Source: a virus. From it: DNA of 64,000 nt. Positions 6,419 to 13,761 of this stretch are shown in pieces. The stretch lies in the IMG/VR virus record IMGVR_UViG_3300050821_000359, positions 1-64,000 of that record. The stretch is one strand, 5' to 3'. Positions within the stretch are counted from its first letter, which is position 1. Each line of letters starts with the position of its first letter. A program made the position numbers and the translations under genes. The notes beneath the pieces are model-generated. The model searched no databases. It was given only the letters and a program-made list of their open reading frames with translations, and was not told the origin of the DNA.

Positions 6419-6778
6419 ATGTTAACAGAACTTGATAGTTACGATTGGGCGGAAGTATTCGGTGAAGGTGGTGGCGGCAACTGCGAACCTATTATCCCTA
6501 ACCGTTTAATTAATGGTGTACTAACCCCTGAACCTACTTTCTCTCGTGAAGATGTAGTAACCATTAAGGGACAAGTAGAAGGCGAGAGAGACGAACAGAG
6601 TTGGGTTGTCTGGGGCCAATTAAAAGACGGCAGATTCTTTGTCGCTAGAGGTTGGTGCGATTACACAGGATGGGACTGTCGAGCAGGTAATTCTGGTGAC
6701 ACGTTTCCTACTGAAGATGAACTAATCCGATATGGTATGGATACCAATGAACGGTTACGGTTCGGCTTAGAGTTATGA
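6419..6778 (+). CDS. Conserved phage protein with CDYTGWDC motif (119 aa)
   Basis: ATG directly follows the previous stop. YDWAEVFGEGGG near residue 8, SREDVVTIKGQVEGERDEQSW in the middle, then LKDGRFFVARGWCDYTGWDCRAG. The CDYTGWDC block marks a widespread phage/bacterial family of unknown function. The C-terminal helix (EDELIRYGMDTNERLRFGLEL) matches the family layout. Confidence 0.6.
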   Translation: MLTELDSYDWAEVFGEGGGGNCEPIIPNRLINGVLTPEPTFSREDVVTIKGQVEGERDEQSWVVWGQLKDGRFFVARGWCDYTGWDCRAGNSGDTFPTEDELIRYGMDTNERLRFGLEL

Positions 6779-7041
6779 AAAAACTTATAGAGAACGTACC
6801 ACCGAGCGCACCTAAGAAGCGGGGTAGACCAGCTAAGGTTAAGGACGAGCTAATCCCTGATAGTCTACCTAATAATCTGGTACTCGGTTGTCTGGTACGT
6901 TACTATGAGGGTGGCTGGCGGTTTGGTTACCTAGAGTCGATAAAGATGACTACGGCGCATGTAACTCCTGTAGCAGCGTACAAGGCTAACCCCGGACGGT
7001 CAGTATCAATCGATGTTAATAGTTTGCAAAGAGGAAATTAA
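6775..7041 (+). CDS. AT-hook-like protein (88 aa)
   Basis: ATG overlaps the previous stop by 4 bases. Residues 12-23 (SAPKKRGRPAKV) contain K-R-G-R-P, the AT-hook core that binds the minor groove of A+T-rich DNA. A strand-rich C-terminus (LVLGCLVRYYEGGWRFGYLESI) may be an SH3-like barrel. The last codons overlap the first copy of a 20-bp direct repeat. Confidence 0.5.
   Translation: MKKLIENVPPSAPKKRGRPAKVKDELIPDSLPNNLVLGCLVRYYEGGWRFGYLESIKMTTAHVTPVAAYKANPGRSVSIDVNSLQRGN
7014..7033 (+). repeat. 20-bp direct repeat, copy 1
   Basis: TGTTAATAGTTTGCAAAGAG, identical to 7348-7367. The two copies flank the small gene at 7042-7353 and each leads into a ribosome site. This copy forms the last codons of the upstream gene. 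Confidence 0.85.
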
Positions 7042-7353
7042 ATGAATAAAATTATAACAATAATGGTGGCAATTTCTTTATATACTCAAACTGCCAAATA
7101 TCCTACACGTTTAACTTATCCCCTTTGTGGATCGGGTTTTGAAAATTCTTTATGTAGAGGAATTGGTCCCTTTCTTCGGAGTGATTATCAAATATGGATA
7201 GATAGGCGGCTAAATTTTCATCTATGGCTAGACTACTCAAAATGGTCCCACAATGTTGAACGTGACGACGAGGGAGCATGGAACGGTGATTTTAACAGTC
7301 GTCCGAGTGTTTGTGAAGACTTGGCATGGAAGTATGTTCCTATGGACTGTTAA
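7042..7353 (+). CDS. Possible exported Cys-containing protein (103 aa)
   Basis: The N-terminus MNKIITIMVAISLYTQTA has a short charged start and hydrophobic run like a signal peptide, though without a perfect cleavage site. The mature part has four Cys (two near the middle, two at the C-terminus), suiting periplasmic disulphides, and many Trp/Tyr. No family recognised. It lies precisely between two 20-bp direct repeats, suggesting acquisition or duplication as a unit. Confidence 0.5.
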   Translation: MNKIITIMVAISLYTQTAKYPTRLTYPLCGSGFENSLCRGIGPFLRSDYQIWIDRRLNFHLWLDYSKWSHNVERDDEGAWNGDFNSRPSVCEDLAWKYVPMDC

Positions 7354-7367
7354 TAGTTTGCAAAGAG
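7348..7367 (+). repeat. 20-bp direct repeat, copy 2
   Basis: Identical to 7014-7033. Here the repeat contains the TAA stop of the gene at 7042 and leads into AGAGAGGATAAATA before the next ATG. Confidence 0.85.
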
Positions 7368-7377
7368 AGGATAAATA

Positions 7378-7737
7378 ATGAGCGATTTCTGTGGAAGTGT
7401 AGAGTTTATGGACGATGAACTACTTAGAACCAAACTGGCGCAAGCCATGAAAGATGTTCAAGAACTGTCTTCGGAGCAAGAAAGGCGCAGTCACTTTACC
7501 TCTACTGAAATATTAGCTGATAGGCTTCATAGGCTTTTGCATCCGGTTCATGACTGCGACTATAGCTATTCAAAATGGCCGATGCCTTTTGGGTGTCGTT
7601 TAGAATTTTGGAACTTAGCCTACTCATGCGAAAAATGGTTTAAAGTGTACTCAGAGAAAGTTCCGAAAGGTGTATCGGATGACTATCCTTTGGGACAATT
7701 AATAAAGTTTTTAGAAATTGCTAGATTTGGTAGCTAA
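7378..7737 (+). CDS. Hypothetical helical protein (119 aa)
   Basis: ATG after AGAGAGGATAAATA. N-terminal two-thirds helical (LLRTKLAQAMKDVQELSSEQERRS, ADRLHRLLHPV), then a Trp/Phe-rich segment (SKWPMPFGCRLEFWNLAYSCEKWF). No membrane segment or known motif. Stop lies 9 bases before the nuclease gene. Confidence 0.55.
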   Translation: MSDFCGSVEFMDDELLRTKLAQAMKDVQELSSEQERRSHFTSTEILADRLHRLLHPVHDCDYSYSKWPMPFGCRLEFWNLAYSCEKWFKVYSEKVPKGVSDDYPLGQLIKFLEIARFGS

Positions 7738-7746
7738 GAGAGGGTA

Positions 7747-8820
7747 ATGTTAGATGATTTAGATAAACTTGCAAAGCAATTCGGTGGACTTACTGAAGAA
7801 TATTCGTTCTATGGCGGGCAAGTAACGCTTAGATATGACGTTAAAAACCATGTCTACTATTTAATAACTGGTGATGAATTAGTTGCACTAGATGGGGTTA
7901 CTAATATTTGTCACATTTTAGATAAATCATCCGTTCTCGTTCCTTGGGGATGCAAGATGATGGGCAACAAACTGCTAAGTCTTATTAAAACTGAGTACCA
8001 ATATGATCAATATGAAAATTTTCTAACTAACGAAAAAGAGTTAATAGAACTTATCAGGCAGTCTAAAAGTGCTCATAAAGATATTTTAGAAGATGCTGGC
8101 AACGTAGGTCATGTAGCTCATGCTTGGATTGAGAAGTATATAAATGCTTCAATAGCTAGTACGGCTCCTATCCCTGTAACGATTAACGAGCCTAGAGCGT
8201 TAAGCTGCGTACAGGCCGCTCTAACGTGGATGAATAAGCACAACGTCAGATGGCTTGGTACTGAGCGTAAAGTATACTCAAGGCGCTATCAGTATGCTGG
8301 TACTATGGATGGTTGGGCATTAGTCGATTCGTGCAAGGAACCCACTTGTTGTAAAACAGTTTTCAAAGATAGACTGTCCCTAGTGGACTGGAAGTCGGGC
8401 AACGGATTGTGGCCGGAATTTCTTTTGCAAACTGCTGCTTACCAACAAGCTTTTGAAGAGGAAACAGGACAGATTATTGATGATCGTTGGATAGTCCGAC
8501 TAGGAAAAGAGGATGGGAAGTTTTTTGTATGGCATGTAGAAGGCAGAGAAAATTACGAAGAGGATTTATCAGCGTTCTTATCAGCTTTAGACTTATCAAG
8601 GGATTTTGCAACTGTTAAAGAACGAGTAAACGAGGAGAATAGTGCTATTAGTCTAGCTAAAAAGATTGCTAAGAAAGCTGCTCAAGAGGAAGCTAATAAG
8701 ATTCAGTGTAAGAAGTATCCGACTTATAAAGGTGTTCGCTATCCTACTTGCAATGGCGGAAATCCTTGTCAGGCTTGCCTAAAAAAGTATGAAGAAAAGC
8801 ATTTGGTACTTGACAAGTAG
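7747..8820 (+). CDS. PD-(D/E)XK nuclease, RecB-family exonuclease-like (357 aa)
   Basis: The RecB/Cas4-type nuclease motifs occur in order: a helix with G-H-V-A-H-A-W-I-E-K (about residue 120), G-T-M-D-G-W-A (about 183), L-V-D-W-K-S-G (about 213, the D-W-K carrying the second metal-binding Asp and the Lys), and Q-T-A-A-Y (about 228, motif V). The C-terminus has a Cys cluster (C-x(n)-PTCNGGNPCQACLKKY) that might bind a metal or Fe-S cluster. Phage members degrade or resect dsDNA ends for recombination or host-DNA turnover. A promoter for the next gene overlaps its last codons. Confidence 0.75.
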   Translation: MLDDLDKLAKQFGGLTEEYSFYGGQVTLRYDVKNHVYYLITGDELVALDGVTNICHILDKSSVLVPWGCKMMGNKLLSLIKTEYQYDQYENFLTNEKELIELIRQSKSAHKDILEDAGNVGHVAHAWIEKYINASIASTAPIPVTINEPRALSCVQAALTWMNKHNVRWLGTERKVYSRRYQYAGTMDGWALVDSCKEPTCCKTVFKDRLSLVDWKSGNGLWPEFLLQTAAYQQAFEEETGQIIDDRWIVRLGKEDGKFFVWHVEGRENYEEDLSAFLSALDLSRDFATVKERVNEENSAISLAKKIAKKAAQEEANKIQCKKYPTYKGVRYPTCNGGNPCQACLKKYEEKHLVLDK

Positions 8821-8838
8821 GGACGGATAATGTATACT
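8810..8838 (+). promoter_or_regulatory. Consensus sigma70 promoter
   Basis: TTGACA (8810-8815), exactly 17 bases, then TATACT (8833-8838). Spacing is ideal and five of six -10 positions match. It overlaps the end of the nuclease gene and drives the ssDNA-binding-protein leader. Confidence 0.8.
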
Positions 8839-8844
8839 ATACGT

Positions 8845-8973
8845 ATTGGTGGTAGTTTAATGGAAAACTTAAAAGGTCCGTGGAAACGGCAAAGGCTATT
8901 CGGCTTTCCGGTGATGACTCCGGTGTTAAACGCAAGCTGACCTTGCTCACCAATGTAAGACCAAAAGGAACTA
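8845..8973 (+). promoter_or_regulatory. Structured 5' leader of the SSB-like gene
   Basis: Between the promoter and the GTG at 8974 lies about 130 bases with no convincing gene. ATTGGTG (8845-8851) pairs with CACCAAT (8948-8954). Inside are hairpins CCG/CGG (8878-8880 with 8887-8889), AAAG/CTTT (8891-8894 with 8904-8907), CCGG/CCGG (8908-8911 with 8920-8923) and GCAAG/CTTGC (8932-8936 with 8942-8946). A 36-codon frame at 8830-8940 overlaps the -10 box, so it would not be fully transcribed. Autogenous control by the SSB, as in T4 gp32, is a reasonable guess. Confidence 0.5.
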
Positions 8974-9813
8974 GTGGGAAACGAATTAACTATTTTAAAC
9001 AATCAGGGAATTGGTGTAGATTTTACCAATCCTTTGTTCAAACTGAAGCCATCAACTCTTAACATTGTTCAGCCGAATACACAACTAGATGCCAAGAAGG
9101 GCGCACTTCGTATCAACGAGACTGGCGACCAATACGATCAAATGGTCGTTACACTATTAAAGATGCCAACAGCATCAAGACGCTGGTACACCGGACAAGC
9201 AGGACAGCTTAATAGGATACCTGAAAACCTCATGTGCTATTCATACGATTTGATTGCACCTGATAAGAATTCGAAGATTCCTCAAGCAATGAACTGTGCA
9301 TCTTGTTCTAAGAACATGGACGTACACAAGAATTGGGAGAAGTGGAGTCAGACTAAGAATAGTCTCGATAGACCACAATGCGAGACAGAGTTTTTAGCAT
9401 ACTTTATTGACACGGTTTTTAAGTTTCCTTTTAGAATGTTTATTCGTTCTAAGGCGAAAGACCCGTTTGAAATAGCCATGAGCAATCTTACTAATAAGTT
9501 GTTCATGCGTAAGGCTCAAGGACTTAGCTATAATATCTTCGACGTTAAGTTTACAATGGGAACTAAGGAAATTACTACTGGTAAGTTTAAGTCATATGTT
9601 CCAACATTCAGTAAGTTTGAGTATGTTACTGACGAAGATAGAGTAGCTTTTGGAGATATTTATCAGCAATTTGTTGCATCTGAAACTGCTGCTAAAGAGA
9701 CTAAACAGCTAGCTGCGGCTTCGGAAGCTACCATAGAAGCTAATAGCCAAGTTGATAATGCTGTTACAGAAGGAGAATATGTTACCGATCAAGACGGCGA
9801 TATTATTATTTAG
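8974..9813 (+). CDS. Probable phage single-stranded DNA-binding protein (279 aa)
   Basis: GTG start after AAAAGGAACTA. The N-terminal half is strand-rich. Four Cys (C88, C108, C111, C136) can bind zinc, as in the Zn-containing phage SSB family. The last 30 residues are acidic and flexible (TEGEYVTDQDGDIII), the typical tail with which SSBs recruit partners. Own strong promoter and long structured leader fit a highly expressed replication protein. It sits between the RecB-like nuclease and the RNA-repair genes. Assignment is by architecture, not by an invariant motif. Confidence 0.55.
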   Translation: MGNELTILNNQGIGVDFTNPLFKLKPSTLNIVQPNTQLDAKKGALRINETGDQYDQMVVTLLKMPTASRRWYTGQAGQLNRIPENLMCYSYDLIAPDKNSKIPQAMNCASCSKNMDVHKNWEKWSQTKNSLDRPQCETEFLAYFIDTVFKFPFRMFIRSKAKDPFEIAMSNLTNKLFMRKAQGLSYNIFDVKFTMGTKEITTGKFKSYVPTFSKFEYVTDEDRVAFGDIYQQFVASETAAKETKQLAAASEATIEANSQVDNAVTEGEYVTDQDGDIII

Positions 9814-10090
9814 TGTCACTGCAAGTGGCCATTGTACTAAAGTCTGCACGGATGTTATTCCAGAAAATGCCGTGGAACCAATTATGGTGCATGAGGAACC
9901 TATTTGTCCTAGAGAAGACTATAAGCTAAAGTGGTTTGTAGTCTACTCGGCAACTCTCCAAGGATGGTCGGATTCTGGGAATGGAGTGCGTGCTGTCTAC
10001 GGTGACGATAAGCGATTGAAGTTTCAGCCGATGTGTGTTATAAAAGGGGAGGACGATGCTGCACCTAGCTCTGTACCTGTTTCTAAGTAA
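9779..10090 (+). CDS. Small exported protein (103 aa)
   Basis: ATG 9779 is chosen because AAGGAGAAT precedes it; an in-frame ATG at 9752 lacks a site. It overlaps the SSB gene end by 35 bases. N-terminus MLPIKTAILLFSVTASGHC looks like a signal peptide, possibly a lipoprotein with Cys near residue 19, though the lipobox is imperfect. A hydrophobic aromatic stretch (KLKWFVVYSATLQGW) follows. Unknown function. Confidence 0.5.
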   Translation: MLPIKTAILLFSVTASGHCTKVCTDVIPENAVEPIMVHEEPICPREDYKLKWFVVYSATLQGWSDSGNGVRAVYGDDKRLKFQPMCVIKGEDDAAPSSVPVSK

Positions 10091-10373
10091 TCCGCCTCAT
10101 ACGTTAGAGAATGAAATAAAGACTGCCAATTCTGTTCTTATGGAGTTAAAAACTATTGATTGCGGTGATCCAAGATTCTTTGGGGAAGTGCTTCTTTTCA
10201 AATCAGAACTAGAACTATTATCAAATGTTATTAGTGTATCTTCTGACAAAGAAGTTAAGAAAAATGAAAAAGAATTGCGGGAATTCAAACAAGCAGCAGA
10301 ACAAGTTATTAGGGATAAAGAGGATTGCGTAAATTCGTTAGAAATTGCGCCAACCCCGCATAGTAAGATATAG
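10056..10373 (+). CDS. Small membrane/coiled-coil protein (105 aa)
   Basis: ATG start inside the preceding gene (35-base overlap in another frame). A short hydrophobic N-terminus (LHLALYLFLS) precedes a long helical region with heptad-like pattern (SDKEVKKNEKELREFKQAAEQVIRDKEDCV). The pair 9779/10056, overlapping and both with N-terminal export signals, resembles i-spanin/o-spanin layouts, but order and Cys positions are not decisive. Confidence 0.45.
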   Translation: MLHLALYLFLSNPPHTLENEIKTANSVLMELKTIDCGDPRFFGEVLLFKSELELLSNVISVSSDKEVKKNEKELREFKQAAEQVIRDKEDCVNSLEIAPTPHSKI

Positions 10374-10380
10374 GAGGAAA

Positions 10381-10698
10381 ATGAAGTATACAATTCTAGC
10401 TCTGGCACTTTTTAGTGCCACGGCTTTCGCACAAACAACACCCGTAACCCCAGACACCGAGAAGCTTACTTCTTCTGAAGAACTTGCTCTCAAGTATGTA
10501 GGTCAAGAGTTTAACCAAGCACAGCAAGACCTTGCGCGTCTGGGTAGCGATGTAGCTAAGGCCCATCCCGGTTACACACTTAACCCTAACACCGGAACAC
10601 TGGTTAAGGAAGCAGCAAAGGCCGCACCTGTTGCGATACCGGAAGCTGCGCCTAAGCCCGAAGTTAAGTCTGACGCAAAGCCTGAAAAGAAGAAGTAG
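10381..10698 (+). CDS. Exported Ala/Pro/Lys-rich protein (105 aa)
   Basis: ATG 10381 follows AGGAGGAAA, a perfect ribosome site. MKYTILALALFSATAFAQ is a clear Sec signal peptide with an A-F-A cleavage site. The mature protein has a helix (SEELALKYVGQEFNQAQQDLARLGSDV) and a disordered A/P/K-rich tail (APKPEVKSDAKPEKKK), often seen in periplasmic or peptidoglycan-binding proteins. Function unknown. Confidence 0.6.
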   Translation: MKYTILALALFSATAFAQTTPVTPDTEKLTSSEELALKYVGQEFNQAQQDLARLGSDVAKAHPGYTLNPNTGTLVKEAAKAAPVAIPEAAPKPEVKSDAKPEKKK

Positions 10699-10706
10699 GA
10701 GATACG

Positions 10707-11834
10707 GTGCTTTTATACGATTACGTAAATGAAGAATTGCTAAAACAAAATATAGCCTCTGAGTTGATAAACGTGCAAAGGCACCCGAACCTGCCCCTTG
10801 ATATTTATACTTATAGTCGTAAGTGTGTTTTAGAACAAGAGTGGAACGACGCCACAATTAAGTGCAGAGGGTTAATTGTTAATAGAGAGACTAAAGAAAT
10901 AGTGGCTAGACCGTTTCAGAAGTTTTTCAACCTTAACGATTCGACTCGTCCTGAAACGTTATTGGAAAACTTGCCAAAAGACGAACCAGTCATAACAGAA
11001 AAGATTGATGGAAATTTAATTACTTTCTGGAGATACGGCATACACTGGGGAGCGGCTAGCAAAGGTTCATTTACTTCGGATCATGCTAAGTGGGCTACTA
11101 AGTGGTTAGAAGATCATATCGAAGAACATGGTCCGCTAGTCTTCCCGGAAGGTTTTACTCCTGTATTTGAGGCTGTGTGCGAATCGGTACAGCATCATGT
11201 GGTTCATTACGGTAAAGATAGATTAGTGTTACTGGCTCTTATTAATATTGAAACCGGTTTTGAGAGTGCTTTAGATCGTCCGTATGCTTTACGGAATCAC
11301 TTGGAATACGTGGACGAGCCACCAATCGGACTAGATGCAGCAATAAACGCAGACGGACCTAACATAGAAGGTTTTGTCGCAACATGGCACAGACCCGGAC
11401 AGCCACCGCTGAAGGTAAAAATTAAGCATCCAACGTTTCTAAAGTACCAGAAGATTTTGCACAAAGCCTCACCAAAAACTGTTTTAGAGTTGCTAAAAAT
11501 GGGCGATCAGGGTACAATTGATAATTGGGTGACAAGTGCTCCTAAACATATTGCCGTAGTTATCGATCAATGGCAAGGAATGTTTAAAAATACTTATGAG
11601 CATCTTAGAAGCATGTCGGCAAGCATTCTGACAGAAGCGTTAAAGACTTGTACGACCCGTAAAGAGTTTGCTTTCTTCTTTTTAGAAGAACAGAATAAGT
11701 TTTTTGCTCCGGTCTGTTTCGCTATGTTAGACGAGCATAAACACCAAGAAGTTATATGGAAGATCATCGGACATAGTTTAGACAATGATCAAATGTTTGC
11801 CAGTGCTTTTAGATCACTAGAGATAGGAGATTAA
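10707..11834 (+). CDS. T4 Rnl1-type RNA ligase (375 aa)
   Basis: GTG start after TAGGAGATAC. Nucleotidyltransferase motif I is E-K99-I-D-G-N, with the lysine at the same position as in T4 Rnl1. Upstream KCRGLIVN is the typical RNA-ligase N-terminal signature. Motif III-like FTPVFEAV, motif IV NIEGFVATW and motif V PLKVKIKHPTFLKY follow in order. The family seals 5'-phosphate and 3'-OH RNA ends with ATP and repairs tRNAs cut by anticodon nucleases such as PrrC. No Pnkp-type kinase-phosphatase is adjacent. A second, different RNA ligase lies at 17.6 kb and a nucleotidyltransferase at 12.8 kb. Confidence 0.9.
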   Translation: MLLYDYVNEELLKQNIASELINVQRHPNLPLDIYTYSRKCVLEQEWNDATIKCRGLIVNRETKEIVARPFQKFFNLNDSTRPETLLENLPKDEPVITEKIDGNLITFWRYGIHWGAASKGSFTSDHAKWATKWLEDHIEEHGPLVFPEGFTPVFEAVCESVQHHVVHYGKDRLVLLALINIETGFESALDRPYALRNHLEYVDEPPIGLDAAINADGPNIEGFVATWHRPGQPPLKVKIKHPTFLKYQKILHKASPKTVLELLKMGDQGTIDNWVTSAPKHIAVVIDQWQGMFKNTYEHLRSMSASILTEALKTCTTRKEFAFFFLEEQNKFFAPVCFAMLDEHKHQEVIWKIIGHSLDNDQMFASAFRSLEIGD

Positions 11835-11835
11835 C

Positions 11836-12264
11836 ATGTTAAAAGTCTATTTAGCAGCACAATACGCTAGACGAGATGAAATGTGTATCGTTGCTAAGCA
11901 TTTGCAAGAAGTTGGTGTAGAGGTTACTTCTCGGTGGCTAGCAGAACAGGAAAGTCTTTCTAGCGACATGGGCGATCATTCTGATGATTTTTATAAAACT
12001 ACTGCGGCAATTGACCTAGAAGATATTGATAGAGCAGATGTACTTGTGTTTATGGCCGAAAGTCCTTTAGTGGGAATTAAACGCGGGGGGCGGCATGTGG
12101 AATTTGGGTACGCTTTGGCAAAAGGTAAGAGAATATTTGTCATAGGGTTTAAGGAAAATGTGTTCCACTATATTCCTGGTGTAGAGCATTTTATTGGTAT
12201 CGAGGATGTTGTACATTATATTGATTTAATTAGCCATGTGGAAGAAAATTGTATAAAAAATTAG
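11836..12264 (+). CDS. Nucleoside 2-deoxyribosyltransferase-like protein (142 aa)
   Basis: ATG one base after the RNA-ligase stop. The fold signature is LKVYLAAQYARRDEM at the start, D65-R-A-D68-V-L-V-F, and G-G-R-H-V-E89-F-G-Y-A-L-A-K-G-K, where E89 corresponds to the catalytic Glu of nucleoside deoxyribosyltransferases. The family exchanges or hydrolyses the N-glycosidic bond of (deoxy)nucleosides or nucleotides. Close relatives include nucleotide 5'-monophosphate glycosidases, so the substrate is open. Nucleotide salvage is the simplest role. Confidence 0.65.
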   Translation: MLKVYLAAQYARRDEMCIVAKHLQEVGVEVTSRWLAEQESLSSDMGDHSDDFYKTTAAIDLEDIDRADVLVFMAESPLVGIKRGGRHVEFGYALAKGKRIFVIGFKENVFHYIPGVEHFIGIEDVVHYIDLISHVEENCIKN

Positions 12265-12797
12265 ACATTACTGGTCAAAAATTTGGCAGACTTGTTGTAA
12301 TTGGTCGTTCTTTCAAAAAGTATAAAAACGAACAACCTCATTGGGAGTGCCGATGCGATTGTGGAACAATGCGAAGAGTCTACCAAGGTAGTTTGACAAG
12401 AGGCATAACCGTATCTTGCGGTTGCTATCGAAATGAGCGAACAGGTAATGTTAAAAGATTAAGACCATTTGAAGGTTTATATAACATTTTAGCAAGTAAC
12501 ACTCGTGACGGCAAGGTAAGTTGTGAATTGACTTACGAAGAGTTTTTAGAGTTTACTAAAATAACAAAATGTCATTATTGCGGTGATGACATAACATGGT
12601 ACGAATTTAATACAGCTAAAAACGGAAGCGGTTATAATATAGATAGAAAAGATAATGCAATTGGCTATAATAAAGGCAATTGCGTTGTAAGTTGCGGGAT
12701 ATGTAACTGGCTAAAGTCTAAATTTAATTATGAAGAATTTCTACAGCAAGTTCAAAAGATAGCGAGATACCAGAATGAACGAAATTGTAAGAATTAA
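12249..12797 (+). CDS. HNH endonuclease with N-terminal FGRL domain (182 aa)
   Basis: TTG start, overlapping the previous gene by 16 bases. N-terminal DNA-binding module D-I-T-G-Q-K-F-G-R-L-V-V with Zn Cys (CRCDCG, SCGC), then an HNH nuclease domain (KCHYCGDD, YNIDRKDNAIGYNKGNCV, SCGICNWLKS). This is a homing-endonuclease layout. The same two-part family recurs on the - strand at 38353-38877. It interrupts the RNA-repair gene row. Confidence 0.8.
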   Translation: MYKKLDITGQKFGRLVVIGRSFKKYKNEQPHWECRCDCGTMRRVYQGSLTRGITVSCGCYRNERTGNVKRLRPFEGLYNILASNTRDGKVSCELTYEEFLEFTKITKCHYCGDDITWYEFNTAKNGSGYNIDRKDNAIGYNKGNCVVSCGICNWLKSKFNYEEFLQQVQKIARYQNERNCKN

Positions 12798-13761
12798 ATT
12801 CGGAAGCCACTTGTACGGGACTAACACTCCTAGCAGCGATGTTGATTACAAAGCTGTCCACATCCCACCAGCTTCCGATATTCTGCTACAGAGGGTCCGT
12901 GAATCTATTAAGACCGGACCCTCTAAAGGCGAAGGGGAAAAGAATAATCCGGGAGACATTGACTGCGAATCATACTCTTTACAGAGATTCTTACAGTTAT
13001 TGGCAAAGGGAGAGACTGGACCCATCGACATGCTGTTCGCACCAAATCCAGAAAAGAAAACCCATATCTGGAAAGAAATTATTAGTAATAGACACAGACT
13101 TCTTACTAAGAAGAGTGCAGCTTTTGTAGGGTATTGTCGTACACAAGCTAACAAGTATGGGATAAAAGGGTCTAGAGTAGCTGCTGCTAAAGCTGCTATG
13201 GAGGCTTTTACATCTATTAGTAAGTGGGGTTTCGCATTACACAAGGTAGGGGAATTTACCGAGCATCTACCGACCGGGGAGCACTCACAAACAGTAGTAA
13301 AAGAGACTACTCCCGGTAAATTTGAAACCTATTACGAATGTTGCAACCGGATGGTAGGTTTTAAGAATACTATCAAAGAGGCTGCTAAGATTTTTACAAC
13401 CATCTATGAAGAGTACGGACACAGGGCTAGACTAGCTGAAAGCAACGAAGGAATCGACTGGAAGGCTCTTAGTCATGCTGTCCGAGTTGGTGACGAAGCT
13501 ATTGAATTGTTAATGACCCATAAAGTCACCTTCCCGTTAGTTCGTGCGGAACATATTAAGCAGATCAAACTAGGACAAATTCCTTACAAGCAGGTAGCAG
13601 AAGAAATTGAAGAGTTTCTATTAAAGGTAGAGAAGGCTTCTGAACTGTCTGACATGCGCGAAGAACCTGACTATCAATGGATTGACGAATTTGTAGAAAA
13701 GATTTATGCAAAAGTAGTTTACGATAAGTATGTAGGTTTCGAGGAATATGGAAATAATTAA
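12775..13761 (+). CDS. COG3541-type predicted nucleotidyltransferase (328 aa)
   Basis: ATG overlaps the HNH gene by 23 bases. The Pol-beta-superfamily signature is at the N-terminus: F-G10-S11-H-L-Y-G-T, then S-D22-V-D24-Y, with the two metal-binding Asp present. A third acidic candidate lies in the D-C-E-S-Y region near 61. The large helical C-terminal domain fits the uncharacterised phage/bacterial nucleotidyltransferase family related to YcgL. Placement between two RNA ligases suggests a role in RNA end repair, such as 3'-end addition, but the substrate is unknown. Confidence 0.7.
   Translation: MNEIVRIKFGSHLYGTNTPSSDVDYKAVHIPPASDILLQRVRESIKTGPSKGEGEKNNPGDIDCESYSLQRFLQLLAKGETGPIDMLFAPNPEKKTHIWKEIISNRHRLLTKKSAAFVGYCRTQANKYGIKGSRVAAAKAAMEAFTSISKWGFALHKVGEFTEHLPTGEHSQTVVKETTPGKFETYYECCNRMVGFKNTIKEAAKIFTTIYEEYGHRARLAESNEGIDWKALSHAVRVGDEAIELLMTHKVTFPLVRAEHIKQIKLGQIPYKQVAEEIEEFLLKVEKASELSDMREEPDYQWIDEFVEKIYAKVVYDKYVGFEEYGNN

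Noticed and set aside
8830-8940. 36-codon ORF before the SSB-like gene
   Set aside because: It begins inside the -10 box of a strong promoter, so the transcript would not include its start; the region folds as a leader instead.
9752-9778. Longer start for the gene at 9779
   Set aside because: The upstream ATG lacks a ribosome site and would increase overlap; AAGGAG directly precedes ATG 9779.
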